From: Mortierella alpina
Lineage: Eukaryota > Mortierellomycota > Mortierellomycetes > Mortierellales > Mortierellaceae
Length of the DNA: 64,000 bases
NCBI GenBank assembly: GCA_029449245.1
Contig: JANATF010000005.1
Location: 1,612,001 to 1,676,000 of the forward strand
Reading direction: 5' to 3'
Shown: positions 23,085 through 35,588 of the stretch, one piece after another
How positions within the stretch are numbered: position 1 is the stretch's first letter
How the letters are laid out: the number at the start of each line of letters is the position of its first letter
Notes under the pieces: model-generated
Told to the model about the DNA's origin: nothing
Seen by the model: the letters and a program-made list of their open reading frames with translations, nothing else
The model's database searches: none
Translations under genes and position numbers: made by a program

Positions 23085-23717
23085 CGCATTCTTTTTTTTT
23101 TTCGGACAGCCCTGTACTTTATGCCCAACTTCCTTAGACCTTTAAACGTAGACAGGAAAATATACTTATTTTCTTCTTGAGGAAAGAAGGGCGTGGCGGT
23201 AGCTGTGTTGCACCCAAGTAGAACTCGTCTATGGCGGTGCTGATTGGAGCCGTTGGGAGGTGAAACAACCACCCATAGACCATCGGGCGGTGGCTGATTG
23301 GAGCAAAGGGCGCACCCAGTTTGGGACCACCTTCTGACAGGGGTCATGCTTGTATTCTAGTGAGTGAGAGAATGAGAGACCGAGTTGAGAATGGCGACTG
23401 AGAGCGAGTAGAGTTGGGAGCGCACAAGCCTTGGCGGATATATGATTGCAAACAGAACAGAACACTGTCTGTTGATCGAAATAAGGTTCAGTTGAGGCTG
23501 TTGCCCTGTGTTTTGCGTTGATTTCATTTTTCTGCCTGTCGTGGGGTCATCATTCACCCCACCGACTGTCTCTCGTTCCTTTCCTTTCCTTCCTTTCCTG
23601 CTCACCTTCTTTCCTTCCCTCTTCCCGAACACCTCATCCTTGTCCTCTCCTTCTCGTCCCCCCCCCTCCCCCTCCTTCCTTCCTTTCCCCTCTCCCTCTG
23701 CGCCTATTCTCACAGAG
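23085..23717. other. Tandem intergenic region before ERMP1-like gene
   Basis: It holds the 3' end of the transporter gene (T-run at 23091-23101) and the CT-rich leader of the peptidase gene at 23570-23700, including a C7 run near 23660. No other feature is seen. Confidence 0.4.
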
Positions 23718-26700
23718 ATGGCGAACCCAACAGCGCTCAAGCAGCGTCACCCCAAGGCACCGTCCTCCGATCACTCGTCGCAGGGTTACTCGGCTGTCGA
23801 CAACAAACATGACCTGGCTTCACCCAAGAAGCTCCACTCTGCCTTCTCCCCACGAAAGACCGTCCTCTCTGCCTGGGGCATCTTCCTTGCCTTCATGGCG
23901 CTGCTGGTCCTGATCACCTACCAGATCCATTACACCTTGCCCACGCCTGTTCGAGAGTCCACAAACCCCGTCACAGGCCAGGTCCAGTTCTCGGAGGAGA
24001 ATGTCCGAGTGATTGTTCGACATCTGTCAGAGGATATCGGCTACCGCGTCGTCGGCACAGAGCAGGAATTGGAGACCAAGCAGTACTTGATCAAGGAACT
24101 GACGCAGCTCAAAGACGAAGCGCACATTGCTGGCTTGAGAAGACCTGCCACAGACGATCCCTTGCCCAACTTTGACATGTGGGTTCAAGTTGAAGATGGA
24201 TCACATCGGTTTGACTTTATGTCCAAAGGCAAGTCTTTAATTGCTTATCTGGCAGACAAGAAGTTCAAAACAACGATAGGAACGGGAGTACCGAAGAGGT
24301 GAAAACTGGACAGAGTGATGAAAAAGGGGCGCCTTCTCGTGGCCAACATGGGGGACACTCTTTGACCGAGAGCGACAGGATACTAGTGCGGGTGGTGACA
24401 GGCACACCCCTTGTCCCTTCACATCCGATCTTTGTGAACAGACGAGGGAGTGAGTGTGATCTTGGCAGAAAAAAGGGCGAGATGGATGCAATTAGCCGAT
24501 TTCTTTTTTCTTACACAGGTTTTTACCGGAGCACACTCAGGTGGTTGTATATTCCTGTATACACACTAACCTTCTTTCCTTTCCTTCCATTTTCTTTCTC
24601 CTTTCTCCTACCCGCTCCTCTTGACCGCGCTAATGATCTCACTAACTCCTTCGATCGGCCATGGCGCTCTCAACTGTGGCGTGCGTGCCTGTCATGTATC
24701 TCTCGACTCTTTCTTGGTTGCGTCTGCTTGCCAAACTTTACTTTGTATTACCTACGGGGGCACCCTTGTGCATGACTGTGTGCAACGGTAACCCATCGTC
24801 GTCCAATCGATTGCTTGATCCTAAAAACAAATAACTCACTCACGCACCCGCTGGAACACAACCATCGGGTTCGTGGACATGGATCTTGGTCTTGGCCCTC
24901 AACAGTCGTCATGAAGATGTACACCAACATGACCAACATCGTTGTCCGCCTTTCATGTGGACCCGAGTGCGACCAAAACTCGGTGCTTCTCAACGCACAT
25001 TACGACACCACGCTCGGATCTCCAGGAGCAGCGGACGATGCGCTCGGAGTTGGCGTCATGGTGGAGCTGATCCGTGTGCTCAGTCTGAGGCCTGCACCAA
25101 AGAAGAACAGCGTCGTCTTTTGTAAGATTTTGCGTGTAGCTGCTCATCCTGTCTACCTTTTCCTTGTGTCATTGCGCTTCTGTGTCCCCTTTTATTGGAT
25201 TCATGATCATGCACTAACATTCTACCATGACACCAATTATGTTAGTGTTCAACGGCGGCGAAGAGTCTCTGCAGGATGCATCTCACGCATTTATCACTAG
25301 CCACGAGCTCAAGGATAACATTCGAGCCGTCGTCAACCTGGAGGCTTGTGGAACCAGCGGCCCCGAAATCCTCTTCCAGGCCAACTCGCGTGCCATGATT
25401 GATGCTTACGGAACGGTTCCTTACCCTCACGGCACTGTTCTCGCCAACGATCTCTTTGCCACAGGACTCATCCTCTCCGACACTGATTTCCGTCAATTCG
25501 TGGATCATGGCAACCTCACAGGACTGGACATGGCCGTCTACAAAAACAGCTATCTCTACCACACCCACTTGGATCTGGATGAGTTCATGGAGGCTGGTCT
25601 CCCTCAGCACATGGGCGAGAACACACTGGCGCTGGCGACTTTTCTGACCGAAAAGGCGGATCTCGTGGATCTGGAATCGACCACCAGTGTCGTCTTTTTC
25701 GACGTCTTTGGTCAGTTCTTTGTCTCGTACTCTTGGTCAACCGCCCTGAGAATCCATATTGTCGTGGGAGGTCTTGCACTCTTGTCCATGGTCTCCTCAG
25801 CATCCCGTCCCACTCTCCGAGCCACCGTCTCCATCTTCCTCTCCTTTGTCGCAGCCCTGGTGCTCCCCAACGTGTCGGTGATCTTTTTGCAGTCGCTCGG
25901 CAAGCCCATGCAATGGTTCACACACGAGTGGTGGTCATGCCTCCTTTTCGGACCAGTCGCCTTTGCGGGCATGTTTTTGGTCCAGTACCTCTTCCACGAC
26001 AAGAAAGCCAGCACCGGTGCCAACGAGCTGAGCACGTTCTCGGGCGTCCAGGCCTTTTACACCATCTGCCTCGGTCTCGCTTCCTACACTGGATTCGCCA
26101 GTAGTTATGTCTTTGCGTTGTACTCGCTCAGCTGCACGGTCGCATTGTTCTTCAACCACCACCACCAGAGACGCGTTGCTGCTACTGCGGAGAATGCATC
26201 AGAAGAGGGTCTTCTGAAGGTCTCCACTGTGGACTTTACCACCTACTTCATCGGAGCCCTGATGCCAACCGCCTATTTTTCATTCGTCTGCTTCAGTCTG
26301 TTGGATATTTTCATCCCTCTGACAGGACGCATTGGTGTCGATGCCCCCGTGGATTCGATCGTCGCGGTCCTGACAGGCTTCATCTGCTTTGTCTTTTGCC
26401 CTCCCATCCTGGCCTTCACCCACCGTTTTGGCCGAGCCGTGCTCAAGAAACTGATTGTGTTGTTATTTGTCGTTCATCTCGCTACCTTGTTGATCTCGGC
26501 CATCTTTGTCGCGCCCTATGACGAACTTCACCCGAAGCGCATCTTTGTACAGCATCTCCGCAACATGACCTCGGGCGAGTCCAATCTCTACGTGGCCCAT
26601 GCGGATGCCGGTCCCATCAGCAGTTACGTGACCCAGGTCGAATCCTTGTTTGAGACCCAGGCCACGTTCAAGAGTGGATCCGAGCACCCAGGTGATTGGA

Positions 26701-27251
26701 ACTCCATCTACCCATTCTCCCAGTTCTTGGACTCGTATGTGCTCGATACCACCCCTTATATCAAAGCCCAAACCAAGAACCACACCATCGCCAACACGTT
26801 GCAGCCGTTGACGGATTTCGTTCAGGAGGCTCCGCGATTGGTCGCCGAGAATGTCTCTTTCGACTCCAAGACCGGGTTGAGGAAACTCACTGTGTTGTGT
26901 ACGCACCCACATTATATCTGGACGGTCGCTAGTTTCGATACGGAGCTCGTCTCTTGGTCCTTGTCGTCGTCGTCAGAACCCTTCGTACAGCGTTCGCATT
27001 ATGTGATTCGACATGTGGGAGGGTATGTCAGTGACGGTTGGCGTTTGGATCTGGAGTACAGGGCTTCGGGTCCTGAAGATCGGCTAAGGATCGAACTGAC
27101 GGCCATGGAAACCGAGGGCTTTGGCAAGGATGAAGAAAGAGAGTTGATCGGGAGCGGAGATATTGGCGTCATGCGAAAGGTCCTCAAGACCCGGCCCGAA
27201 TGGGTGACGCTCACGTACTTTGGAACGACCGTCAGCCATTTCATGTTGTAA
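23718..27251 (+). CDS. ERMP1: ERMP1-like membrane M28 zinc metallopeptidase
   Basis: Multi-pass M28 aminopeptidase-type protein of the ER or vacuole, related to animal ERMP1/Fxna and yeast Pff1 (family knowledge). Exons 23718-24228, 24906-25121 and 25246-27251 give 910 residues. An N-terminal cytoplasmic segment and one TM (about 50-70) lead into the lumenal peptidase domain. Visible zinc and catalytic residues: H202 and D204 in HYDT, D214 in GAADDALG, E248/E249 in NGGEE, E275 in VNLEACG and H348 in YLYHTHLD. A bundle of about eight TM helices and a lumenal beta-rich C-terminal domain follow. Intron 1 (677 nt) begins with GC, not GT: the boundary AAAG/GCAAGT is the only one that restores SKVVMKMYTNMTNIVVRL. 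Intron 2 carries a CTAAC branch-like site. Confidence 0.92.
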
Positions 27252-27407
27252 AAAAAAAAAATTATCGAGAGAACAGACTGTACTCGTAAGAATACTTTTT
27301 AGAGAAGCATTAAACCATACTTTTATGATTAAGAATATAGAGTACAGGCCGCATGAGCGATGCAATGAATAGTAGTAATATGCTTGGGAGGGTTTTGATA
27401 AAAGATC

Positions 27408-30400
27408 CTAAGGCTTTTTCATAGAGCTCAGGATGTCGTCCAGGGACGGGGCAGCGGTGCGTTTCGCAGGCTGCAACGGCTTTTGAACTCGGTTAGAACC
27501 CGAGGGGTAGCTTTTCCGAATGGGGATTACCTCGGCCGCAAGTCTCTCTCGAATAGGAATGTCGTACTGTCGCGAAGGGCCCGTGGGTTTCTGCAAAGCA
27601 GATATGAATTTACATGAGCAGACCAGGCGAGTGTGAGCAAGTGTTGTTTGTTAACCAAAAAAAGATATGCAACAAGTCATCCCTGTCCGCCAAGTAGACC
27701 GATCAAACTGTTTTGCTTACCTTCATGCTCATGGGCTTGCTCTTAAGGAACAAGCTTGAGCTCGGCTTCGATCTCTTGGGCGACGGGGGTCTCGCGGGCA
27801 GAGGGTGTCTGAGGTGCTGCGCGTCTTGAGGTTCATGGACATTCGGGTCCTTGTCCCTATCATTGTTGGTCTCATCGGGCGCCTGCTACAAATGCAAATA
27901 CAATAAGGCGTCGTTGAGTGCGGGCAGTCGTGAATGAGCCAACTCAAGCACGGGTCAAGCAATGGTTAATTAGTCAAATTGTGCTGCTTTACCACTGGCG
28001 AGCGGTTCACAGGTCGATCGAAAGAATTGTCTTGTTTTCGCTTGAATCCGCTGGAGGCACCAAGAGCCTGAACCGCCAAATCTTGCCTTCGAGATTCCAC
28101 ACCGCGTCCTCTACTGACCCCGTTTGCCTTTCTTGGATCACCCTTTCCACCATGCCGCGAGGGTGGCCCTATGTCATTCGCTTGAGTCGACCCTGGGAGT
28201 TGTGGGTAAGAGTCGACTTCCATTATATCATCCATAGTGGCCATGGGACGCTCAATGGTCGTGGCTATCTTTGTACTCGACGTTCTGCCATAAAGTTCGT
28301 TCCTGAGATCAGGTCCAGATTTGGCCTGTAAAATGTTTCGAGGCATGGATGCCCCCCTAGGCCCAAAGACCCCGGGTGTAACCTGCGCGATCAGGCCACA
28401 ATGTCCACGTTAGTCAAAGACTCGCCTTTCTTTGTCTGATTTCTCCTCGAATAGACGCACACACACAAGGTTCAGAAAGCAATGACCTACCTTTGTAAAG
28501 AGTCCACGCTGTTCTGCATCTCGCACAAGATCACCCCAAATCTCCTCTCGACGAAGGGTGTCAGCGTGTCCAAGGATAAACAGCGATTGCCGTGCACGGG
28601 TCAGTGCAACGTTCATTCGCCTGATGTCTGCCAAGAATCCTACAGATCCACTCTGCGAAGCACGGACGCAAGAAAAGATGATAATGTCCTTTTCTTGACC
28701 CTGGAAGCCATCGACCGTGTTGAAATCCACAGCTTCTAGAATACCTCGATCAAACGTTCGTTGAAAGCACTCTCGTAGGGTTCGAACCTGCTGTTTGTAA
28801 GGAGAGATTACGCCCACACGTCTAAAGAACTAGCAAGTTGACAAGAAAACGATGTGAATAAATGTGACAAGCCGTCTTTCCCTCTTGTTCTCATCCAGGA
28901 CGAGAGCATGAGTTAAGGGACTTTACATTCAGTGTAGGGTTGCCATTGCACAAGCCCTCCAGGAGAGCAACAGCTGCTTCGGCTTCGATTGGGTTGTGTT
29001 GAGAGTGAGAGAGTCCGATCCGTTCTCGACCTTCATAGACATCAAAGAACCTGTAAGGCGACGTGATCGTGTTGCGGTGCCACTCTGCTTTCGTCTTGAC
29101 ATCCATGTCAGGTCCGTCCTTCAGCAAAGACTTGTAGAATTCTCGCGAGGGGAACACACTGATATCCGGGTGCATTCGATACTGAATGCTCAGCAAGTGG
29201 ACTGACGAGGGGGCGAGATTCTGAATGCGGACGAAAAGACTTTGATTGTAGGCATATTTGGTGGCCAGTTGCGAAATCACAGTAGGGGGGAGCTGGTTGG
29301 GATCTAAAAAGGTCACATTGAAGGAGTGATATTGTTAATTCTGGACAAGAGTATGACAATGCTATCATACACCATCATCTGTATGTCTGGGCTTACCTCC
29401 AACAAGAATGCATCGTTTGCAGCCGTACTTTAGCGGGATCAGCGAACTAATCTCAACCGACTGAGCTGCCTCGTCAATGATAACCGTCTCGAACGTGAAT
29501 GTGGCACTGGTGAGCAAATCATGGCCACTAGCACTCAACGTCGAGCAAATCACATCGGCCTCGTTAAGGATCTTGTTGCGGGCATCCTTCCTAGCCTGGT
29601 CCTTCTTTTGCGAGTGTTCTGCATGGTTGGATCGCGCTGTGTCCAGTTCCTGCCCTAGTTGCCACTTTGACTTGTTCACAGCCTTGATCTGAGACTGCGC
29701 GTTCGAAATAGCCATCGAGTCATTCGAGTCCTTGGCCTGCACAAGTTCCAATCTTGCCTTCTCCAGCTCCTGCTGCAGCTGCTTCATCTTGTCGAGCATC
29801 GAGTTGATGGACTGCGCCGCGGACTGGAACTCCTCCTTTGAGGTACTGGACGACTCCAGTTCCTTCGCAATCAGAGAGTCCAGTGCAACGTCCTTGACCT
29901 CTGCGTTGACAGTGTCAAGAGTACCCACTCGAACGACCTTGGGTATAAATAGCTCGCCAGTTGTGTTGCGAATACCGCCCTTCAGTCGCTTCACAATCTC
30001 GTCGATCGCAGCGTTTGATGGAGCACAGACGAGGATGCGACTGACTGTACCCGTTTGCAAGGGGCGCTCGGCATTACGCGATGCTTGAACAGCAGGCGCG
30101 GCGCGAGCGCGCGCGCCATCAGCCAGTAGCGCACCCACCAGACCGAGAATCGTCTTTGTTTTTCCTGTTCCAGGGGGTCTAAAAAGTAGAAAGTTCATGT
30201 GAGGTTAACGATCCACAAATGGCATGTATCAGCATCACATCATATCGTTACTTACCCTTGAATCAGAGTGAACCCTTTAGGCCGCTCGATGGCTCCCACG
30301 ATGGCCTGAGCCTGCGGCGTATTGACCTTGTAGACATCCATCACCTTCTGAACGTTAGCCAGTGAAATTTTTGGGGGCGGCATGTTTGGAGGGTCCAAGA

Positions 30401-33400
30401 TATCCTGGCAGAGCTCATAGTACTGCATCGCGATCAGGGCCGCGTACTCGCGATGAGTGGTCGTCAAGCTACAAGAGACGGTGACGAAGGCGATAAAGAT
30501 ATAAGTCGTAGTACACCCCACAGAGGACTTGGCTGTAAAACAAGCACAATACAAAGTAATGACTTACTTGATCATCTTCAAGATGGACCAGCTCGTTTGC
30601 GGCCTCATTGCCAGCAGAGGGCTGCCCTCTTCAATCTTGAGATACGTTCGAAACACCACCTCACACTGGCCCTTGGCTCTAGTGATGGACATGACTTTGG
30701 CAAAGAACGGCTTGGGTCGCATCGCGTTTCCCGTGGCTGTGAAAATGTCCTTCACGTTTGGATCTGAGATGACGACAACGTCCTCGGCCATGATACTGCT
30801 TGCCTTATCCAGCGGGATCTTCATGTGCATGTCCTGATAACTGTCAATCGATACTCGATTTACAAACGAGGCCATGACAGAGTCAGAGGACTGGTTGGCT
30901 TCCTCCCGTGCACCCATGAGCTGCTGCCAACATTCGAGCACCAACAATGGCTCAAAGGCTCGGATGTACTCGTTCACAGAATTGAACTTTGAAGGGATCG
31001 CTGCGTATTCCTTGCCGTTGGGCGGGCGGTCGCCAGACGATGAAACTTCCCACTTTAAGATTTGCGCGTGCAATGCTGCGAGGTTGGGTGTCAAGCGGAA
31101 TTGTCTCTGGGCATCATCAATGGCCTTTTGGCGCCTGGTAGCGATCGTATCCACAAGTTTGGTCCGGTCTACGACTTGGTCGAGCTCCAACAGCTTGGTT
31201 TTGCGCGGCTCTTGAGGTTTGTTTCGATTGTTCCATTTCTCTTCTGCATCGATGAGGCTGCTGAAGCCGTTGTTGCCGCCGTCAGAATCGCTCTCACTCG
31301 CACTCGCGCTCTCATGGTCTGATTCAAGACTGACTGTAGCGTTTGCAGGAGTCGGTCGGGCGATGGGCCGCTGCTTTGCTGCTTGCCGTGCCTCCTTTGT
31401 CGCATCCACTATATTCTGTCGTTCCCGCCGATGGTCTGCCCGCATCATGCTGAGTTTATTGCCCCTCTTGACCGGCGGTGCCTTGATGGCGGGTTTGGAC
31501 GTGATGTTGACATTGAACCGTGACAAAGTCGGCGGTAGACGACGTCCTCCAATGGGAGATGATCCTCCAGCTGGTATTCCTCCGCTCGGTCCGCTTAGCC
31601 CAAAGTTTAGTGTTGTTTGGAAGGGGTTGTTTGAGTGAGTGACCCGGTGGAAAAAATCCGAGCGGGGTGTTCCTGTTGCTGGGCCAGCGCCAGCGAGGGT
31701 CTGGTCTGCTAACGATGCGTTGGGTTGCTTTTCCTTTGTCACATCGCCCTCAAACTCCATCTCGCCTAGCTGACTTTCGTCGATATCGTCAAAGTCATCG
31801 TCAGATATCTCGATCGTGTCGGGCTTGGGTGCAGCGAGCTTTGTGCTTTGTACGGTTGGTTTGATCGTTCCTTGAACAGTCCGCGCGACACTAGGCGGTG
31901 CGTCCCTGAACAATGGCGGTTGCCTCGGTCCTGCCGAAGTGGTGTCATGTTGGCAGAGTGCAATCCAGAGTGTCTCGCGCTGCTCAGCGGTCAGCAAGCT
32001 CTTGACATTAAATTTGTTCTCGGCAATCTTTGTGAGGTACTCGTTGACCTTCCCACTGACAAAGTTGTTGTGATCGGCCAATAGGTACAATATCGCAGAG
32101 ACCAGCTCTATAGCAGACGTACACAAGGACGTGTCTTGCGCAAATGTCCACACCGCCAAACTGCTGATCGCCTCCTTCATGACATCCAAGGGCATCGTTT
32201 CCTTGCTGGGCGGGAGAGACCGAGAAGAGCCAACAAATCCGTCCGACATGTCCTGCTCAACAGCATCGGGTCCCAAATCCTGCTTCTCAAATTCCAATAG
32301 GCGCTCAAAGTACCGGATTTTGCCAATGACCAAAAGGCCAACGTCGGCAACAATCTTCATGGTCCGGATAGTCTCGCTTCGATCCTGCTGATTCACCCAA
32401 ATGCTCTGACCAGCCTCAAAAGCAGCCTTGAGAGACAGCCAGATGGAGTTCCACAAGTTTTTGATGAGTGTCAAATGCCTCTCGACCTCCTGTGAGGACG
32501 TGAGCCCCAAGAAGATTTGAAGATAGAGCCCTCCTTCGCCATCGACAGAGTTGTTCAAGAACAGTGTTGTGACCGAGTCCAACAGGAGCTGGAATAGTAC
32601 TGGCGGTGTCGCTCCTCCTGGACTTCCTCGATTTCGAAAATCTGCTAGAATATTGTTGAGCTCCTCAATACTCTGTTCACCACCGGTCTCAAAGGCCTGT
32701 CGCAGGCACGAGGGTCGGCTCACTTCCTGCCACGCCAGGCGCATGACATACAGAGCCTGAGTCCTTGTCTCCAAATCGGGGCTGCACCACAATTTTAAGG
32801 TCTTCACCAAAAAGACCTTGTCATTGCTCTCTGTGAGCCGCTTGAGCCAGGTCTCTCCTTGCGACGCAAGTCCTTGCAGCAATATAGCGGTTGCCCGAAA
32901 CACGACATCCATTTCGTCGTTGAACTTTTGACACATCTGTAGGGCATCCTGACTAAAACGCGGTCTTGTCTCCAACTTTGGCAAGAGAGCTAGCTTGGAA
33001 AAGAAATCGACCGCTCGGGACTGCCAATTCATGAGCTGCAGGTGATTGGATGGGTCGAGGCGGTTCCTGGTACTGGAGCTGCTGAAGGAGGCTGTAGCCT
33101 GAGCAAAGCGCAACCAAATGATGGTGCTTGATTCCTCGAGTTTGGAGGGCTCTGATAACTTTAGGGCGCTGGTAGCCGCTGCATAGTTGCTCCATAAAAT
33201 CTTGACTTGTTTGTCCAAGAGTGCAGAGGCGATTTTCCTGCCCGACTTTGAGGTGTTCAAACCTAGTTCTGAGATCCTCCTTGCGGCATTCACAGACTGT
33301 CCTGAGAGCGACAGTGCATCAGAGCCAACAATGCAGAGAGGTGCCAGCCATGTCCAACGCTCTGTCAGAACTTTTGCGATGGATGACAAGATCTCATCGC

Positions 33401-34983
33401 CTTGCTGGTTGCTGAAGAGCTGAAAAACGATGCTGAGAAGCGCCAGATCAAACTCGAGAAGAACACCCAGTGGATCCTGATCTCCTGATACCGTTGCGAC
33501 GTCTCCTCCGAGCCGAGCTGTCATGCGATCGCCTACTACTTCCAAGAGGATGTCTGCTATCGTGATCAAGATCTTTTGAAGAGGAAACGATCCAGAGAGC
33601 GAGTTCACATAGTTCGAGGTCCATGCTGCATAGTCGGCGTACACGCGGGAAAGGGACTGAGAGGCGTTGTCGCTGGAGTTTGTTCGTTCATTTTGGACAA
33701 GAGTAGAGACTTGGTCCTGAATTCCTGGATGATGATATACAGCCCGGAAGATTTGCTCCGCCTCTTGGATGGTGTTCAAACACAACTTGTCGTCTACGGT
33801 CCAAAAGTCCTTTTTGATCACGCCCAGTAGATGAAAGCTGATCCGACACAGCTCAAGGAACACTGCTGATGGGGTGGTAGCCTCCTGGATCAGTTTGAGC
33901 AGTGCTGTTTGGAGCATCTTCCATGCTTGAGTATCTGCCTTGATGAACAACTGGATCACCTCAGGGTCCATACAGGGGATCATGCAGCGGACGGCCTTCC
34001 AAATACGCACAGGGTCGTCAGACAGCGGGACGTTGGTGTCGACTTTGTGCCTTGATCCGTGAGCTAGATCGACCACGATTGCCCAAATAGCCGGAAATTG
34101 TTCCCAGCCTGTCCACCTGTCCTTCTGCACTGGATCCAAGGTGGCGGCGATAGTGAGGGTGTTGGTAGCCCAGGTTTGAATATTAACGTCCTGATGAACT
34201 GCAAGCAGCCAGAGGCCTGGCAGGTTGGACCGGAGCTTCATCTTTTTGGCGATCAGCATCTGGCTCAGCATTGTCGTTAGAAGTCCTGATATCCGCGCAG
34301 AGTACGCAGGGCGAAGCAATAATGTTGGATCCAGAAGCATCTCGCATATGCAGATCTTTTTCTTCGTCTGGGTCTCGACCGAGGCTGGTGCGGCCATAAG
34401 GGTCTCCATCCTGGTCACCAGTCGTTCAGCGTCCCAGTCCAGTAGCTTTTTGAAAAACAGCTTTACGGTGTCCTCGTCATAAGATTCGCGCAGTCTACGA
34501 AGAGCGGAAAGGGCGGGAAAGCCGTAGAATGTCAGTCTCCAGATGCAGATGCTTTTGGTAGTACAGCGATCCATTGTCTATTGTTCTCTCTCCATACTTT
34601 GCAAAGTAGGCCTGTCGATCCTGAAGGTAGAATTCGGTGCATTCGATGCATGAGCTCAGCACGTTCTCCAAAATGCCCTTGAAGCGCTTTAGATTGTCAT
34701 TCTCGACATCGAGGGAGAAGAGGTGCAGCAGCTCAACGGAGGTCAGCCGCAGGTCCGGGTGGCACCACCAATGCAGCCCGGGGTGCTGCAGGACGGATGC
34801 AAGCGATGTGTTGAGCAGGTTGTGGAAGGCTTCAGGGGAGGCCTCGGGCTGTTGACATGGCTCGAGGACGCCCTTGAGCTGTGCGATCAGCTCTGCGGAC
34901 GGGGCCTGGGCGAGGGGTGTAGGGGGTGGTGGCGGCGCAGGGTGGTGGAGAGGAGTGGAGGCATGGTCGTCAGGCTGTGGCAT
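27408..34983 (-). CDS. SEN1: Sen1/senataxin-type RNA-DNA helicase
   Basis: Superfamily 1B helicase that removes R-loops and terminates non-coding Pol II transcription in the nucleus (family knowledge). Nine exons close in frame: 34983-34598, 34494-30568, 30468-30256, 30178-29397, 29303-28927, 28829-28491, 28382-27993, 27885-27721 and 27590-27408; 2253 residues. Exons 1-2 carry the helical SEN1 N-terminal domain and an acidic/Ser linker. The helicase core starts at YKVNTPQAQAI (Q motif). Walker A GPPGTGKTKT spans the exon 3/4 junction near residue 1509. Further motifs are VIIDEAAQS (Walker B, about 1742), DPNQLPPTV (exon 4/5 junction), SIQYRMHPDI, VDGFQGQEKDIIIFS and MNVALTRARQSLFILG. The C-terminal about 245 residues are basic and disordered. 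The start is the first ATG before a proline-rich segment; an in-frame upstream ATG would add an unlikely hydrophobic leader. Confidence 0.95.
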
Positions 34984-35588
34984 GAAGGGCGGGAGTGTGG
35001 CGAGTCGACGAGAGCAGGAGAGAATGCGAACGAACGGAACGCAAAGGACAGACGGGGACGAGAGAGCAAGCGAGCAGACGAACGAAGGAGCAGGCGAATG
35101 GAGGACGAGGACGAGGAGTGTGCAGAAGCAAAACAGCCAGAATAAAGAGAAACGCGTCTCAACAGACCGAAAAGAGCTGTGCATTATTGGCTGCTGGCCA
35201 CTCAGCGCCACCATTCTGACAGGAGTGGGCTAGGAACGTGATTTACGAGCAGCAGCGCCGCAAGGGCTTCTTCACGTGGAAGGGCTGCTGATCGCATGGA
35301 CTACGACACTACTTCCTTGCTCTGTCGCTCGCGAACAAGGCGAGGCCGAACACCTTTCCTGGACTGCATTCCTCATCCTCATCCTCATCCCCGTCCTCAC
35401 CTTCACTCCCACTCTCACGTCCACGCTCGCTCTTTCTCGCTGCTCCACTCTCTCCGTCACCACAGCCCATCCTCGCCACAGCATCGCCGTTGGAGGGCAC
35501 ACGAACACACTCGCTCTCCCATTGACCGCCCCTTTTCCTGCTAGCCAGTTCGCTACGGGCAGGGTGCTCCTCCGACAAGACACACACC
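34984..35588. promoter_or_regulatory. Divergent promoter region between SEN1 and TOR
   Basis: Only 605 bases separate the two start codons, so both genes must draw on this stretch. The SEN1 side is purine-rich on the plus strand and the TOR side is CT-rich (repeated CATCCT units at 35370-35395), giving mirror-image leaders. No TATA box is seen. Confidence 0.55.

Noticed and set aside
34984-35214. Upstream in-frame Met for SEN1
   Set aside because: It would add a hydrophobic, Ser/Leu-rich segment unlike any Sen1 N-terminus.
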